The notes under the pieces were generated by a model, which saw nothing but the letters and a program-made list of their open reading frames with translations, was not told the origin of the DNA and made no database searches. 64,000 nucleotides of DNA from Mrakia gelida. Its lineage: Eukaryota; Basidiomycota; Tremellomycetes; Cystofilobasidiales; Mrakiaceae. The DNA lies in contig BRON01000017.1 in NCBI GenBank assembly GCA_024345305.1, forward strand, positions 868,001-932,000. Reading direction: 5' to 3'. Made by a program: the position numbers and the translations under genes. Below, in pieces: positions 19,946-31,255 of this stretch. Within the stretch, counting starts at the first letter, position 1, and each line of letters begins with the position of its first letter.

Positions 19946-22900
19946 ATGAGCTCCTCCAAGATGACCTCCGACGACTACGCTTCTGACTCGGACGAATACG
20001 ACTTCCCACCTCTCCCTACGGACTCTACCTTCCTGGACGAGCTGGCGAACATCGAGCGAGCTCATTTCAACCCTCCCCTCTCCTCGACTCCCAACAAAGC
20101 ATCGTCCTCCGCTCTCGCTCTTCCTCCCATCAACTCCCAGAGATCAACCTCGACTGCTTCTTCGTCGCTAGGAGTTCGTCACGTCGACGTTGAGCTTGAA
20201 GTCGAGCTCGCTATCGATCGAAGCTTGGATGCAGGAGGAGGAGGAGAGTCGAGCTGGGTGGAGGGAGACTCAGAGTTCTTGAGCTCCTTAGGGGAGGATG
20301 AGATCGAGGAAGCTATAGCCAGGCAGCTCCAGAATCAGGACGATATGGAGGATATCATGTGAGTCGTGTCGATCATCGTAGAAGGAGGGACAGGCTGTCG
20401 AGAGAGAGGGGAGGAAGGAGGAACCCGAAGCTCACCATCCGCCTTCCCTTCCCTTTCCAGGCCAGCTCATCCTTCCCTCTTCGCTCTCTACCGCAGGAGG
20501 AACTTCTTCTCAGTCACAGACTTGGCAGCTCCTACATGGTGTGAGGTTCAGTACGATTAGTGAGTCTCCAACTCCAGCTCAATCGACCGTCGAACGAAGC
20601 GAGCTCGAAGCTCATCAAACTCCCTCCCTTCCATTCGCTCTTCTTCTATGGCAGCGGTCTTCGAGGGAAACGCTTCTTGAAACCCTCAGATCGTCCGACA
20701 AGGTTCATCACCTCGAAGGGAAACGTGATTGAACCTGATCTGGAGAAAGCAGTAGCGAACGACAAGACCATGAAGTGAGTCCAGAGCGAGGGAGTCGAGA
20801 GGAGAGGAGGCCCCGCTGACTTCCTCCTTCTTGCGTTCCTATCTGCAGGAAGGGAACCAAGATCCACAAGGCTCTGGAGCGGGAGATCCATCCTGTAGAG
20901 ATCAAGGTCAAGGTGGAAACGAAGGAGGAGACGTGGGCGCTGAGGGTGAGTCTTGAGCGTCAATTCGCGTCGAGTCGAGGGACGAGAACCCTTTCAAAGC
21001 TGACTTCGTTTGACACTCGTACAGATCCTGAACATGCTGGCGTCGCTGGAAGCTTTGATGGCTCTGGGGAAGTGCAGGGAGATGCCGGTCATGGGGTGAG
21101 TGCGCGTGCTTCTCGTTCGAGTCTCGTCTCGAGCTGAGCTGACCTTCGACGCGTCTCTTGTCTTCGCAGATTCATCAAGGGGCATCTCGTCGTCGGGATC
21201 ATCGTTAGTCGACCCTTGGTCATCTTTCTTTCCACTCAGAACCCTGACCACGGCTCTGCTCTGGTTTCCTCAGGACGAAATCCAACGCGTCCCTCTCGTC
21301 GATCCATCTCTTCCCTCCTCTTCACCCGTCTCGCCAAAGAAGCCCACTGCCTCGCCTCAAACCAACAAGATCACCTCTTACTTCATACCAACCTCTCCTG
21401 AGAAGGGGAAAAGACGTTCCGGAACGAGCTCGACTCCGACGCACACCCTCAAGGTTAGCGACTCGAAGACGAGGAAGACGAGGACTTTGCCTCGAGAGGA
21501 CGCGAGTTTGTCTGGTTCGTCCTTCCCTGTCATCTTCGTTCACGATCTCGTGAGCTGAAGCTGACGAGTCTCCTTCATCTTCTTCTTACCCAACAGGCAA
21601 GATCCAGACCCAAACCTACAAGTTCCTCCTCGACGCTCTTCTCCGACCTCCCTCCGACTTCTCCTCCCCGAACAAACCCACCTTCTCCTTCCCCAGCCTC
21701 TTCGCCAGCCTTGACCTCTCCTCCCAGCTCCCTCTCTCCGAAGAGTTCCTCGCTCAGGCTCAGGTCCTCATCGACGGGAACGGGCTCGACTGTCCTTCGA
21801 TAGCGACGCTGGACGATCTTGCGGACGCGTGGGAGAGGACGGTCGCGAAGCTTGGAGTCGACAGGAACGAGGGATGCTCGAAGGATCTGGAGCTGGTGTA
21901 TCGGTTTCAGGAGACGACGAGAGGACGAGCGAGTGGGAAGAGGAAGGTGCTGGACGCGAGTGGGAGTGGTGGGGTTGCTTTGAGCGTCGAGGAGGAGAAC
22001 GATCGTCTGCTGGCTTTGGCGATTCAGGCGTCGCTTGGAGGGGAGGTTGGAGTTGAGTTGGTGCAGCTCGGTGAGGTGAAGGACCTGGAAGAGGAGGAGA
22101 CGGAGGAAGAGATTCTGGAGAGAGCGATCGCGGAGAGCTTGCAGGAGGTCGAGGTGGTGCTGGAGCCAGATGGTGCGCGACTCGAGGTGCTGGAGGAGGA
22201 AAAGGAGGAGGACGAAGTTCAAGTCATCGAGGACCCACCTATGGACGCGATCTCTTATCAACGGAACCCTTGGACAGTCGAGCCAGGATCGTCGGACTCC
22301 CTCGCTCGGGCAACCTCGTCTCAACTCTCCATCTCGTCTCCTAAGGAACGACTTGCATCCGACACTTCCTCCTCCTTCGCCCCCCAACTTCTTCCCTCAG
22401 CACTAGTTCTCTCCCAATCTGAGCCATTGTCCTCCTCCAACTCCAAACCCATCCTCATCGAGATCTCGGACTCGGAAGACTCGAACTCGGACGACGAGGA
22501 GGAACCCATCAACCCAGTCGCGTCGACGTCGTCCTCGGCCGACACACCAGCTGCCTCCTCCTCTCTTCCCTTCGATGAAACCTCCCTCCTCAAGATGAAA
22601 CATCCCGAGCTCAAGACCCTCGCCTTCAAGCACTCTCTACCGACCTGGGGAAGGAAGGTCGATCTCATCGGTCGTCTCCTCCACTCCTCCTCGTCGATAC
22701 CCTCCTCCTCCTCCAAAGCACCACCTCAACCCTCTCCATCCTCTAAACGACCTCGACGCACCCAATCCCCATCCAAATCTACCTCCTCATCACCCAACAC
22801 CTCCCTCTCCTCCACCACCTCGTCCTACTCGGATCCTTCTCCCCTCGACGCGTCCATCATCGGAGTCGTCGCGTTCCAGTACTCGCATCAAGGGATCCTC

Positions 22901-23080
22901 GCTCATTTCGATGATATCCTCTCGTTCTGGTTGGGAGAAAGGGCGCCGAGAGGTGTGAACATGGAGAACACGATGAGGTGCGAGTGGTGTGAGTTCAAGG
23001 AGGGATGCGAGTGGAGGGAGATGGAGGGGCAGAGGATCTGGGAGGAGGGGAGGGCGAGTAAGGCTGGTTTGGAGGGATGA
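19946..23080 (+). CDS. EXO5: Exonuclease V (EXO5/DEM1 family) with UIM-like and SAP segments
   Basis: Eight exons give 852 residues: 19946-20358, 20461-20559, 20655-20774, 20849-20945, 21025-21095, 21170-21203, 21274-21514 and 21597-23080. EXO5 is a PD-(D/E)XK single-strand DNA exonuclease with a 4Fe-4S cluster. Family evidence is TWCEVQYDYGLRGKRFL with the first cluster Cys near 164, a KGTKIHKALE segment, GHLVVGIIDEI (catalytic acid), SKTRKTRTLP and the QTYKFLLDALL motif. The last three cluster cysteines are in MRCEWCEFKEGCEW near 820-831. Between core motifs and the Cys cluster sits an insertion with two UIM-like helices (LLALAIQASL near 496, LERAIAESLQE near 530), a SUMO-interaction-like PILIEISDSEDS near 643, and a SAP-like helix pair near 688-722. 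Roles in nuclear or mitochondrial DNA repair are known for the family; ubiquitin or SUMO binding here is inferred. Confidence 0.9.
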
Positions 23081-23293
23081 AGGGAAGGACTGAGGTGATG
23101 TGGGCTTGTGAGGTAGTTCGATGTTGTGTTTTTTGTTGGCTTTTCGTGTCACGATTCGAACGTTGGTTGGAAGAGCGTCTCTCGTCGCGTCTCGTTGGTT
23201 GGTTCCTCAACTCCGTCACGGACGCGCACTGGGTTCTATCAGGGAAGTACGAAGGTGCCTAACTGCCTTAGCTCATGGCTATCCCAAAAGTTG

Positions 23294-23589
23294 CTAAATC
23301 GAAATACCGTATCTCGTCATCATCCTCTCTGCGAACGCAGCGTCCCAAGCAGCGTGCTTCCTCTCCATCGCCTCGACGCGGCTTGAGCTTGCTCGTCGAG
23401 AGTCAAGGCTTTCTTCTTCGTACTTGTGTGATGCTTCTTCTTGGCGAGGTGCATCTTGAGTTTGGCTTTGGCCGAGTAAGGGAAGATGAGTTTGAAGGGT
23501 GGAGCCGAGGGAGTTGCAGCGGGACGACGAGAAGGAAGAAGGCGAGGCGGAGGTCGAGGGGTGGGAGGAGGGGATGCGAAGAAGGCCAT
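23294..23589 (-). pseudogene. Truncated, frameshifted copy A of the small basic protein family
   Basis: The ATG at 23589 opens a frame whose first 70 or so residues match the intact copy at 24743: an S-P-P-P-(S/T)-P-R start, a Ser/Pro segment, AKAKLKMHLAKKKHHTSTKKK and LDEQAQAA. Right after EQAQAA the expected frame is lost. The open frame moves by a one-base deletion into SRVEAMERKHAAWDAAFAERM and ends at 23294. The original frame instead stops at 23320. There is no sign of the donor or of the second exon found in the intact copy. It reads as a 3'-truncated relic about 0.6 kb downstream of copy B on the same strand. Confidence 0.6.
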
Positions 23590-24150
23590 GCGTACTGGGG
23601 ACTGCAGGGACGAGAGATATCGAGTCTTCAGTGGCAGAAACCAAACTAGCTGTGTTATACCAGCGGAGCCGTAGACGCACTAGGGAATCGACGAAGGAAG
23701 ACGGGAGGGGAGGCGGATGTGGTTGGAACGTGATCGACGACTTCCCGCTTCACCTTCGAATCTTCTCAACTTCGACTTGGCAGGCACAAAAGAATCGACT
23801 TTCTTTGAACTCTCGCGAAGTACGTCTATAAAGATGACGGGCCTTACCCGTGTTTCTTGACCTTTCTGACGAAGCTAAGCACGGAAGATCCCGACGCGTC
23901 CGTTTCGAGTCGAGAACTTGCCTCGCCTCAGATGCCTCTGATTTTGCAGCAGATCAACTCAGTGCAGATTTTACATTTGATCTCTTTGATCCTGAACTCA
24001 GCCAGAAGCTCTCAAAGTGGACGACAACGACTCAGCGATCTCCTTGCGCTTCGACGCGACTCAACCCGACGTCTCTTGTCCTCATCCCACCTTTTCCCAC
24101 TTGAAGGGATACATTCTTGAAGGGAAGGGATACATAACCACTCCCGCCAA
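23590..24150. other. Intergenic region between copies A and B of the small basic family
   Basis: Around 23690-23760 the sequence resembles the 5' flanks of copy B (about 24850-24920) and copy C (about 60960-61040), with a shared GGAGG(C/T)GGATG(T/C)GGTTG-like core followed by GATCGACG. This suggests that upstream control sequence was duplicated with the gene. No other gene is supported here. Confidence 0.4.
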
Positions 24151-24743
24151 CTAGATTCCACGCACAAGCTGCCGCAGAATCGGGTGCCTCGCGAGAAGCG
24201 CCTCCCTCTTCGCCGCTCTCTCCCTCGCACCCTTCTCCCACTCCTCTCGCTCCCTGCGATTACTTTCCGCCACCCTCCTATACTGCCGAATGCTCTCCTC
24301 AGTCTCCTTTCTCCTCTCCCGCGCCTCGAGGTCCCAGAGAACGGTCTGACGAGCGAGTGCGGGAGCGGAGAGGGATTCACAGAGCTCGTGGTAGTCGTAT
24401 TGGATTCGATTGTGTTTGAGTTCTACGAAATGACCGAGAGGATGGTGATGAGAGAGTCAGTAAAGGAAGAGGAGGGAGGGGAGGGAGAGAAGTGACAAAG
24501 AAGATGGTGATTAGAACTGGACTGACCTCGTCGAGCTAGGATCGAAGCTAATTTAGCAGCCTGAGCTTGCTCGTCGAGAGAGAGGAGGTTCTTCTTCTTC
24601 GTGCTTGAGTGATGGTTCTTCTTGGCGAGGTGCTTGTACAGTTTGGCTTTGGCCGCGAGAGGAAGGGTGAGTTTGAAAGGTGAAGCCGAGGGTGTGGTGG
24701 ATGAACGAGGGGACGGAGGAGGCGAGGCGAGTCCGACGTTCAT
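24151..24743 (-). CDS. Small basic, coiled-coil-rich protein, family copy B (intact)
   Basis: Two exons, 24743-24527 and 24422-24151, give 162 residues. The donor is GTCAGT and the acceptor TTTCGTAG; the phase-1 join gives ARRELKHNRIQYDY. Exon 1 encodes a Ser/Pro-rich start (SPPPSPR), a Lys/His-rich block (KAKLYKHLAKKNHHSSTKKK) and LSLDEQAQAAKLASILARR. Exon 2 encodes HELCESLSAPALARQTVLWD and then a long, highly charged helix (Glu/Arg/Lys heptads) that ends VRGI. No known domain is recognised. The basic start could direct it to nucleus or nucleolus, and the helix could form a coiled coil; both are inferences. Partial copies lie at 23294-23589, 59485-59748 and 60678-60863, so this appears to be a lineage-specific family and this is the only unbroken member in the window. 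Confidence 0.7.
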
Positions 24744-25367
24744 TTGCTGTGACTTTCTGTAAGACAGGGGAGGAAGGGCTCAGCTCAGCCCAGCTTGAGC
24801 AGGGACAGTAAAAAGGTCGAGAGAGGCTCGCCTTAGAGGGAGTGAGGAAAAGAGGAGAGGAGAACGAGAGGGAGGTGGATGCGGTTGAGGTCCAAACGAC
24901 CCGATCGACGCGAACCCTCTTTCGCTTTCACTTTTGCTGAGTAGGCGCAGTAAGAGACCGACTTCGATCACTTATGCAAATTTCCGTGACATCTTCCATT
25001 GATTTGGACCGAGATCGCCCAGAGCCTTAGAAAACCAACGGAACAGCACGAGAGCAAGTTGTCGACTCGACGCGTCGAAAAGAGGAAGTCCATGCCATTG
25101 CGATGCGAAACGAGCGAGAGAGAGCGAGTATGGTGAGTGTAAAAGAGGAGAGCGAAGAGGAGGAGAGAGTAGAGAATGCAGTGTAACGAGGGGAAGAGAG
25201 GAAGAAGAATTAGGCAGCCCAAAGGAAAGAAGGAAACGAAACGAAACGAAGACCAAAGTGAAAGCGTCCGAGAACCACCGGCGCGCGAGAGAGAGAAGCT
25301 ATCTACAGTGATAAGAGACAAGTGAGAGAAGAAAATAAAAAGGAACAAGTCCATGCAGAGGTATGCT
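24744..25367. other. Intergenic region upstream of small basic gene B
   Basis: This holds the promoter of copy B, with the flank shared between family copies, and the 3' region of the Ser-rich membrane protein. The stretch at 25100-25330 is purine-rich (GAGAGA and GAAACG repeats) on the plus strand. There is no supported gene. Confidence 0.4.
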
Positions 25368-28300
25368 CTAGTGGTCTACCAACTCCCCTCGAGCATCGTA
25401 GTAGCTCTGAGGTTGATGATCGTTGAACCCTCCCTCGCCTCCCTCCTCCTCGTCGTCGCTCGAGTTTCGTCGTCGAGGAAGAGCTCCGGTTCCGAAGTTG
25501 GGTCCAGAGGCGAGAGCTGCTGCTCCTGCTCCTACGGGGAGGGCTGCGGCGGCGGGGATTCCGAGGAAGGGGTTGGCGTTGGGACCGCTGGCGACTCCAG
25601 TGAAGGTGGCGGGAGCTTGGGAGAACTGAGCGACGGGAGGGGCCTGCGAGACGGACGACGAGACGAGAGGAGAGTCAGCGAGGAGCGAAAAGTCTGCAGG
25701 GATCGAGGGAAGGGAGGAAGAAGAACTCACAGACTCAGTCGCCAATCCCTCAGGTCCGTTTCCACCAGGAGGCGCGTATCCACCGCTTCCCAATCCTCCA
25801 GCTCCCGCTCCTCCTCCGAAGAACGTCTTCATGGCGTAGACTCCCAACCCAACGAGAAGGAAGGCTCCGACGACCGATCCGATGACAACTCCAGCGATGG
25901 CTCCTCCAGACTGAGAGGGAGAGATAGACGAAAGCGAAGGAAAGTCAGTTTCCCGAGACGAAGGGCGCGGGCGAGAAGTGAAGTCGAAGAGCGAGGACTG
26001 ACCAAGACCTTCCTGGGTCCGTTGGCAGTGTTGGCAGCGACGATGATGGCAGAGGATTCGGAAGCGGTGTTGCTCTGGACGGTGGAGGGAACGACGACGG
26101 CGCTCGACGCGACGAGGAGGGAGGAGTAGACCGACGAGGCGAGGGAATCCGTTGAGAGGAGAAGGGAGGAGAAGACCGATTGCGAAGTGACCGAGACGAC
26201 CGTAGGTTCCGCAGTGGAGGGTTCGACGACGGAAGGATCGACCTGAGAGGCTTGAGTAGGAGTGGCGACGAGAGCGCTTGCCGTTTCCTGAGGGCTCGAC
26301 GCGGTTGCTGAATCCTGCAGTTCCTCAACGATCGAAGGCTGCTGGCTGGGTTCGATCTGAGCTGAGGGCTCGGCCTCGACGGAAGCGGTTTGAGAAGCAG
26401 CCACAGGGTTCGACTGAGTAGGTTGACCGGAGACGGGAAGGCTGTTGAGGCAAGGAACAAAGGTCAGCTTCAATTTTGGATTGATTTGACGCGACGGCAC
26501 ACAACGAACAAGCCAAGAGAGAGAAAAGGTGAACTCACGTGGTGAAATCCGCCTGAGACACAGACTCGCTAGCGATGGCCGGAGAGACAGCTTGACTGAA
26601 CGAGGGTTCCGCAGAGTTTGAGGGAACGACGACGTCGCTGGTGACCGAAGGAGGAACGATAGAGTCTGAAGCGGTCTGCGAAGGCGTAGGGACGCTCGCG
26701 GTGCTGTGAGATCAATAGAGGGATCGAGGTAAGCCTTGAATTAAGAAAGGAGGGGGTGGAGACTGACACTGGCGAAGACGAAGTGACGACTGGCTCCGAG
26801 ACGGAATCGCTTCGAGTGATGACAGGAGTCCTGAGAAGCGGAGAGCGTCAAAGTCAGGAGCCGCGTCTTGTGTCAGAGGAAGATAGGAACAAGGAGAGAC
26901 TGACGAAGATTCTCGAGCTGACTCGGTCGCGGAAGCTGAGGTTGGGATCGAGCTCGAAATCGGAACCCTGCATCGACGCGGCGTAACGGAGAAAAGGAAG
27001 AGTCAGCGACCCTATAAGCTGATGGGAGAGGTGAAGGGGAAGATGGAAGAGTAAACTCACGAGGAGGTGACGGGAGTCTGAGAGGACGTGACCTCCCTCG
27101 AGGACTCAGAGACGCTTCTGCTCGACGTTTCGATCACGGACGAGCTCGAGACGGGGACCGAGCTGCTGCTGATGGGAACCGAGCTGCTGCTGCTGATCGG
27201 AACCCTATCGAGGAATGCAGTGGAGATCCGACGAGGTTGGTCACTCGATCTCAACCAAGCGAAGGAGCAAGACGGAACCAAACTCACGACGACGACGAGG
27301 ACGAGGGAGGAACGCTCGAGCTCGAACTGATGGGGATAGACCTGGAAGGAACGAAGGAGAGGCGAGCGTCAGTTTAAGCTTCTCTCGAAGGAGGTTCGAG
27401 CTCACGAGGACGAGGTGACCGGAGACGAAGACGAAGAAGAGCTGGATGAAGTCGAACTGGGAGGAGCGCTCGAAGTCGTGCTGCTGATTCTGTATGAGAC
27501 CCAAATCACGTCGAGAAGGTTCAGAGGCGAGAGAGTGAGCGAGTGAAGTGGAAGGGGAAAACTCACGAAGACGACGACGTAGAGGAGGGAGGAGCCGAGG
27601 ACGACGAGGAAGACGAGCTGCTGGACGAGCACGAAGACGAGGAGGACGAGCTTGAGGACGAGGACGAGGATGATGAAGACGAGGACTCGGAGCTTGAAGA
27701 GGAGGACGAAGACGAGGTGGACGAGGATTCAGACGAGCTTGCCGAGGACCTGAAGTGAAAGAAAGTTCGATCAGCCCTGAGGGTCCCGCTTCCGACTCCT
27801 GCACTCAAGATCGCTTCTACTCACGAAACCGAGAACGTAGTGCAGACCGGGGAAGGGTAGACGGTGGTATAACCGACGAAAGATGAAGCAGCTTCGGTCG
27901 CCGTGGGGCTGGGAGGAGGAAGGGAGGAGAAGTAGGAAAGGTACGTCGACGAAGTGAGGAACGTCTCGCAGTTGTCCTGCCTCTTGTTGACGGGTTTGGC
28001 GGTTGGGTAGACTCGGGAGTTTCCTCGTCGAAGGTTGGGGTCGTTGGTAGAGCAGGAGGTGGTGGTGTACGTCGTGGTAACACTGAATGAAGGAGAGAAG
28101 GGAGGGAGGGAAGGAAGGGAGGGACGGGTTCAGCTTCGGTTCCCACTCTCGTCGTCGTCTCGTCGTCTCTCCGACTCGTTCATTTCCTGGGACGAAGACG
28201 AAGAGGGAACGATGAGCTCACCTCTCTGAGTAGAACCCTTGGGAGGTGAAGGTCGTGAAGAGAGTGGTCGTGTAGGCTGAGTAGACGGCGTCGACGGTCG

Positions 28301-28620
28301 GGGAGGCCGAGAAGCAAGAGACGCTCATCCTGGGCGTGAAGAGAGCGACGAGGGTGCGTCCGAGGGAGGGGAGAGCGAGCGAGGAGGAGGAGGAGGAGAG
28401 GGAGGGGGGAAGAAGGGAAAAGGTTTGGATGAGAAGGTTCTGGTTGAGAGGGAGGCAGTTCAGAGGGGTCAGGCCTGTGTTCGCCTTCCCAAGGTCTCGT
28501 ACCTGAGCGGGCGAGAGCGGATGAAAATGAGGAAAGGGAAGCGAAGAAGGAGGGATCGAGAGGAACGCCTTCCGACGATTTGGATTCAGAACGGATCGAA
28601 GGAGCACAGGCTTGTTGCAT
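25368..28620 (-). CDS. Ser/Thr-rich single-pass cell-surface mucin (sensor-like), start uncertain
   Basis: Supported exons in coding order: a first exon ending at 28222, then 28082-27825, 27749-27567, 27483-27406 (or from 27480), 27341-27288, 27204-27061, 26967-26905, 26830-26768, 26703-26539, 26441-26003, 25910-25731 and 25643-25368. The N-terminal part has spaced cysteines (SVSCFSASPTVDAVYSAY, TTTSCSTNDPNL, RQDNCETF, YPSPVCTTF). A long run of Ser-rich modules follows, with nearly pure Ser at 27567-27749. The exon at 25910 begins a hydrophobic helix (GAIAGVVIGSVVGAFLLVG), then a Gly/Pro tail and an acidic cytosolic segment (RRRNSSDDEEEGGEGG). This is the layout of Wsc/Mid2-type wall-stress sensors, though no WSC domain was confirmed. 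The initiator and signal peptide could not be fixed: the ATG at 28620 needs an uncertain intron to enter the right frame. Confidence 0.7.
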
Positions 28621-28793
28621 GAAGGGGAGGCATGAGACAGGCAGCGGGAGAATATATCAATCTTGGCGAGGGAGCCAAAGTCAAAGGAAGGTTTTCAGCG
28701 TCGTCGAGGTCGGGAAGGGAAGACGAGCGAGCGAGGGAAGGCGAAAGTGATGAGCTTCAGGCCGTCTTTTATTTTTTATCTCCTCTCTCCACC

Positions 28794-31008
28794 ATGGCTG
28801 ATCAAAGGCACGTTTTCATTCTGGCCGATCTTTTGGAACGACATCTCCGCTGACCTCTACAATCTGCTTCCTCAAGTTTAGATGGCTATCGGAATCGCTG
28901 GAGCAGACGACCCTCTCGAGCTGGCTCGGCAGAGCTGAGCCTCCTCCTCCTCCTTCCCTTCCACCTCTCAACATCCCTCGGCTACCCACCGAACTCCTCG
29001 CCCAGATCCTCAAAGAGATCGAGAGCCCTTCCACTGTTCGAACCATGTCGCGAGTCTGTCGCTTGTTCAGAGAGGTGAGCCAGAGCGATCAAGATCAACC
29101 CTTTCGACGAGGTCCTGATGAGCTCGTCCTTTCCTTCTTTCTTTCCCTTGCCGAATCGACAGCTCGCCATCCCCAGGGTCTACCGTACCATCGTCATCAA
29201 GCGAGTCAAAGCCTTCGAGAAGTTGGTCGCTCTCTCTCGGAATCCGATCATGGTAGCGGCGATCAGGTAAGTCTGAAGAGGAGGGAGGAAGGAAGGAGTG
29301 GGCAGGATGAGCTCGACGCGGTTCCGTCCCGCCTCTGCTGACGGGCTTCCCCCTTTCTCGTGTTCCCGAACTAGAACCATCATCGTCAAACTTGACCCTG
29401 ACAAGTTCTACCACGTCGGCACCGACTGGGACGAGCAAAGCCCTCTCTTCGCGTCTCTCCTCTCCCTGCTCGTCAACGTCGAGAAGCTAGAAATCGTCCC
29501 CTGTCGCTCCATCTACCTCAGCACCGAACTCCGCCACGCCATCATCTCCCACCCCTCCCTCACCCACTTCGATTTCGACTCATGGGCCCACACGGACAAC
29601 GACTTCCCACCCCTTCCTCCAACACGACCTTCCGGCTCCCCTCCCCTTCGCGTCGAACGAATCTCCCTCTCCTCCACCACACTATCAACATCAGGCCATC
29701 AGAACCCACTGGACGACCCCATCGAGCCCGTCATACACTTCATCTCCCATCACAACCTCCAGATCGGAACCCTCGATCTCCACACCTCGAACGAACTGGA
29801 CGCGTTTCACTCTCGCTTCCTCTTGCCCTCCTTTCGACCCTCCCAAATACACACCCTCCGACTCAGCTCAACCCACTTCCTACGACCATCTCCTCAGGCT
29901 TGTGGATCCCCTCCTTCCTCGATCAAAACCACTCCCTCCAACGAATCGAACTCTACATGACGGATAACGCGGATCGAGAGACTCAGCCGGTCGTCGTTCC
30001 CTTCGTCGGACTCGCTTCAGCGAGGGGATTGGAGATGTTCGGGGAGAACAACGCTTTCACGGAGTTCCTGAAGACTGAGAAGCTCTCGGAAGTTGCGCTG
30101 GAGGTTCGGTGGGCGGAAGGGGAGAAGGAAGGGGAGGAGGGGCGATGGACGTTGGCTGGGTTGCGACTCGAGGTCAGAGAGCTCTGGATATCGGAGGACG
30201 AGGGTCGCACGTTCGTCGCCGACATCTACCCGGAGCTCCTCCGTTCCATAAGCGTGCTCTTCCCTCGACTCGAACGACTCGAGTTCGTCGGACAGTTCGA
30301 CATCGAAAGTGTGAGTTTTCGACGCGTCTTTTTCGTTCGCTTTCTCTCTTTGCTCTTCTACCCCTCTCTTTCTCTTTCGTCGCGACGATGCTGACCCTGC
30401 GCTCTCTTTCCTTCTCGCTCTTCTCAGCTCCCGGGATACCTCGATCCAGACCAATTCACCACTTACTCAACCATCATCTCCCACCTCCCGTCCCTCTTCC
30501 CTCACCTCAAACACCTCACCTTCCCCGGCCCTTCCTCCCTCCTCTACACTCGAACCTACTGCAAACACGACTCATGGAGTTCATCTCCCAAACCAAGGTC
30601 GACCTCGAGGAAGCTCGGACCAAACGCGAGAAGAGGGAAGCAGCGGCTTGCTACCGCAGACTCAGAACTCTGTGGCCGTCGCCCTGCTTGGAGGGGATGA
30701 AGTCGGTCGAGAAGGTTCCGAAGAGGATGATGGAGGACTGGAATGGTCTGGCGGAAGGGTTGGTTGAGCTGGAGACGTTGGTTTGGGAGGTGACGGACGT
30801 GGATTCGAACGACATGGAGGGTCAGTTGAAGTGGAGGGTCGTGAGGGAGAAGGAGGGACGAGCGAGATTGGTGAACGATGGGACGAAGTTTAAGGAGTTC
30901 AGGGACGCGCATACAGGGTCCTACGATGAGTTGCTTGGGTTCATAGAGGGGAAGATGAAGATTCAGAGGAGGGAGGAGGGGAAGGGCGACGCGACTTCGA
31001 TGGAATGA
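28794..31008 (+). pseudogene. F-box-like gene 3 with two one-base frameshifts
   Basis: Exons by homology to F-box genes 1 and 2: 28794-28807, 28882-29074, 29163-29266, 29375-30310 and 30428-31008. The start encodes five codons, then an acidic/Pro segment, LPTELLAQILKEI and MSRVCRLFRE. Later matches are IPRVYRTIV, TIIVKLDP, IGTLDLHTSN, HSLQRIELYM, RWTLAGLRL, PRLERLEFVG, HLTFPGPSSLLY and a conserved end (FRDAHTGSYDELLGFI). Exon 4 loses frame near 29890 (before ISSGLWIPSF) and exon 5 near 30570 (before LMEFISQTK). Each exon is one base short modulo 3 compared with both paralogues. No GT-AG pair spans either point. Donor 1 reads AG/GCACGT, again GC-type. The gene is most likely a young pseudogene, unless the assembly dropped two bases. 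Confidence 0.72.
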
Positions 31009-31255
31009 TCAGCTCATGTAGACTTTCGACTCGCTTCTGTCGATTTGGTTGAAAGACGAGCCGTTTGTAGAGAGACCTTCCTTCGAACGCATGAGACCCC
31101 GATGAGACCGAAAACTTCAAGCTCTGACAATGCCGTCGATTTGAGTCCGAAACGCTCGAGCTCAACTTTCGTCGGCACCCTCCCTCCTCCCTTCTCCCTC
31201 AACCCACGAGCACCTCCCCTCCCTATCTTCAACTCCTCCCTCTCTCCAAACCATC

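Noticed and set aside
21575..22387. 270-codon minus-strand frame
   Set aside because: It overlaps the EXO5 exon with the QTYKFLLD motif on the other strand; the composition is Leu/Arg-rich without domains.
27543..27758. Glu/Asp-rich plus-strand frame
   Set aside because: It is the antisense of the poly-Ser exon of the mucin gene; TCG/TCC/TCT codons read as GAG/GAC-type codons on the other strand.
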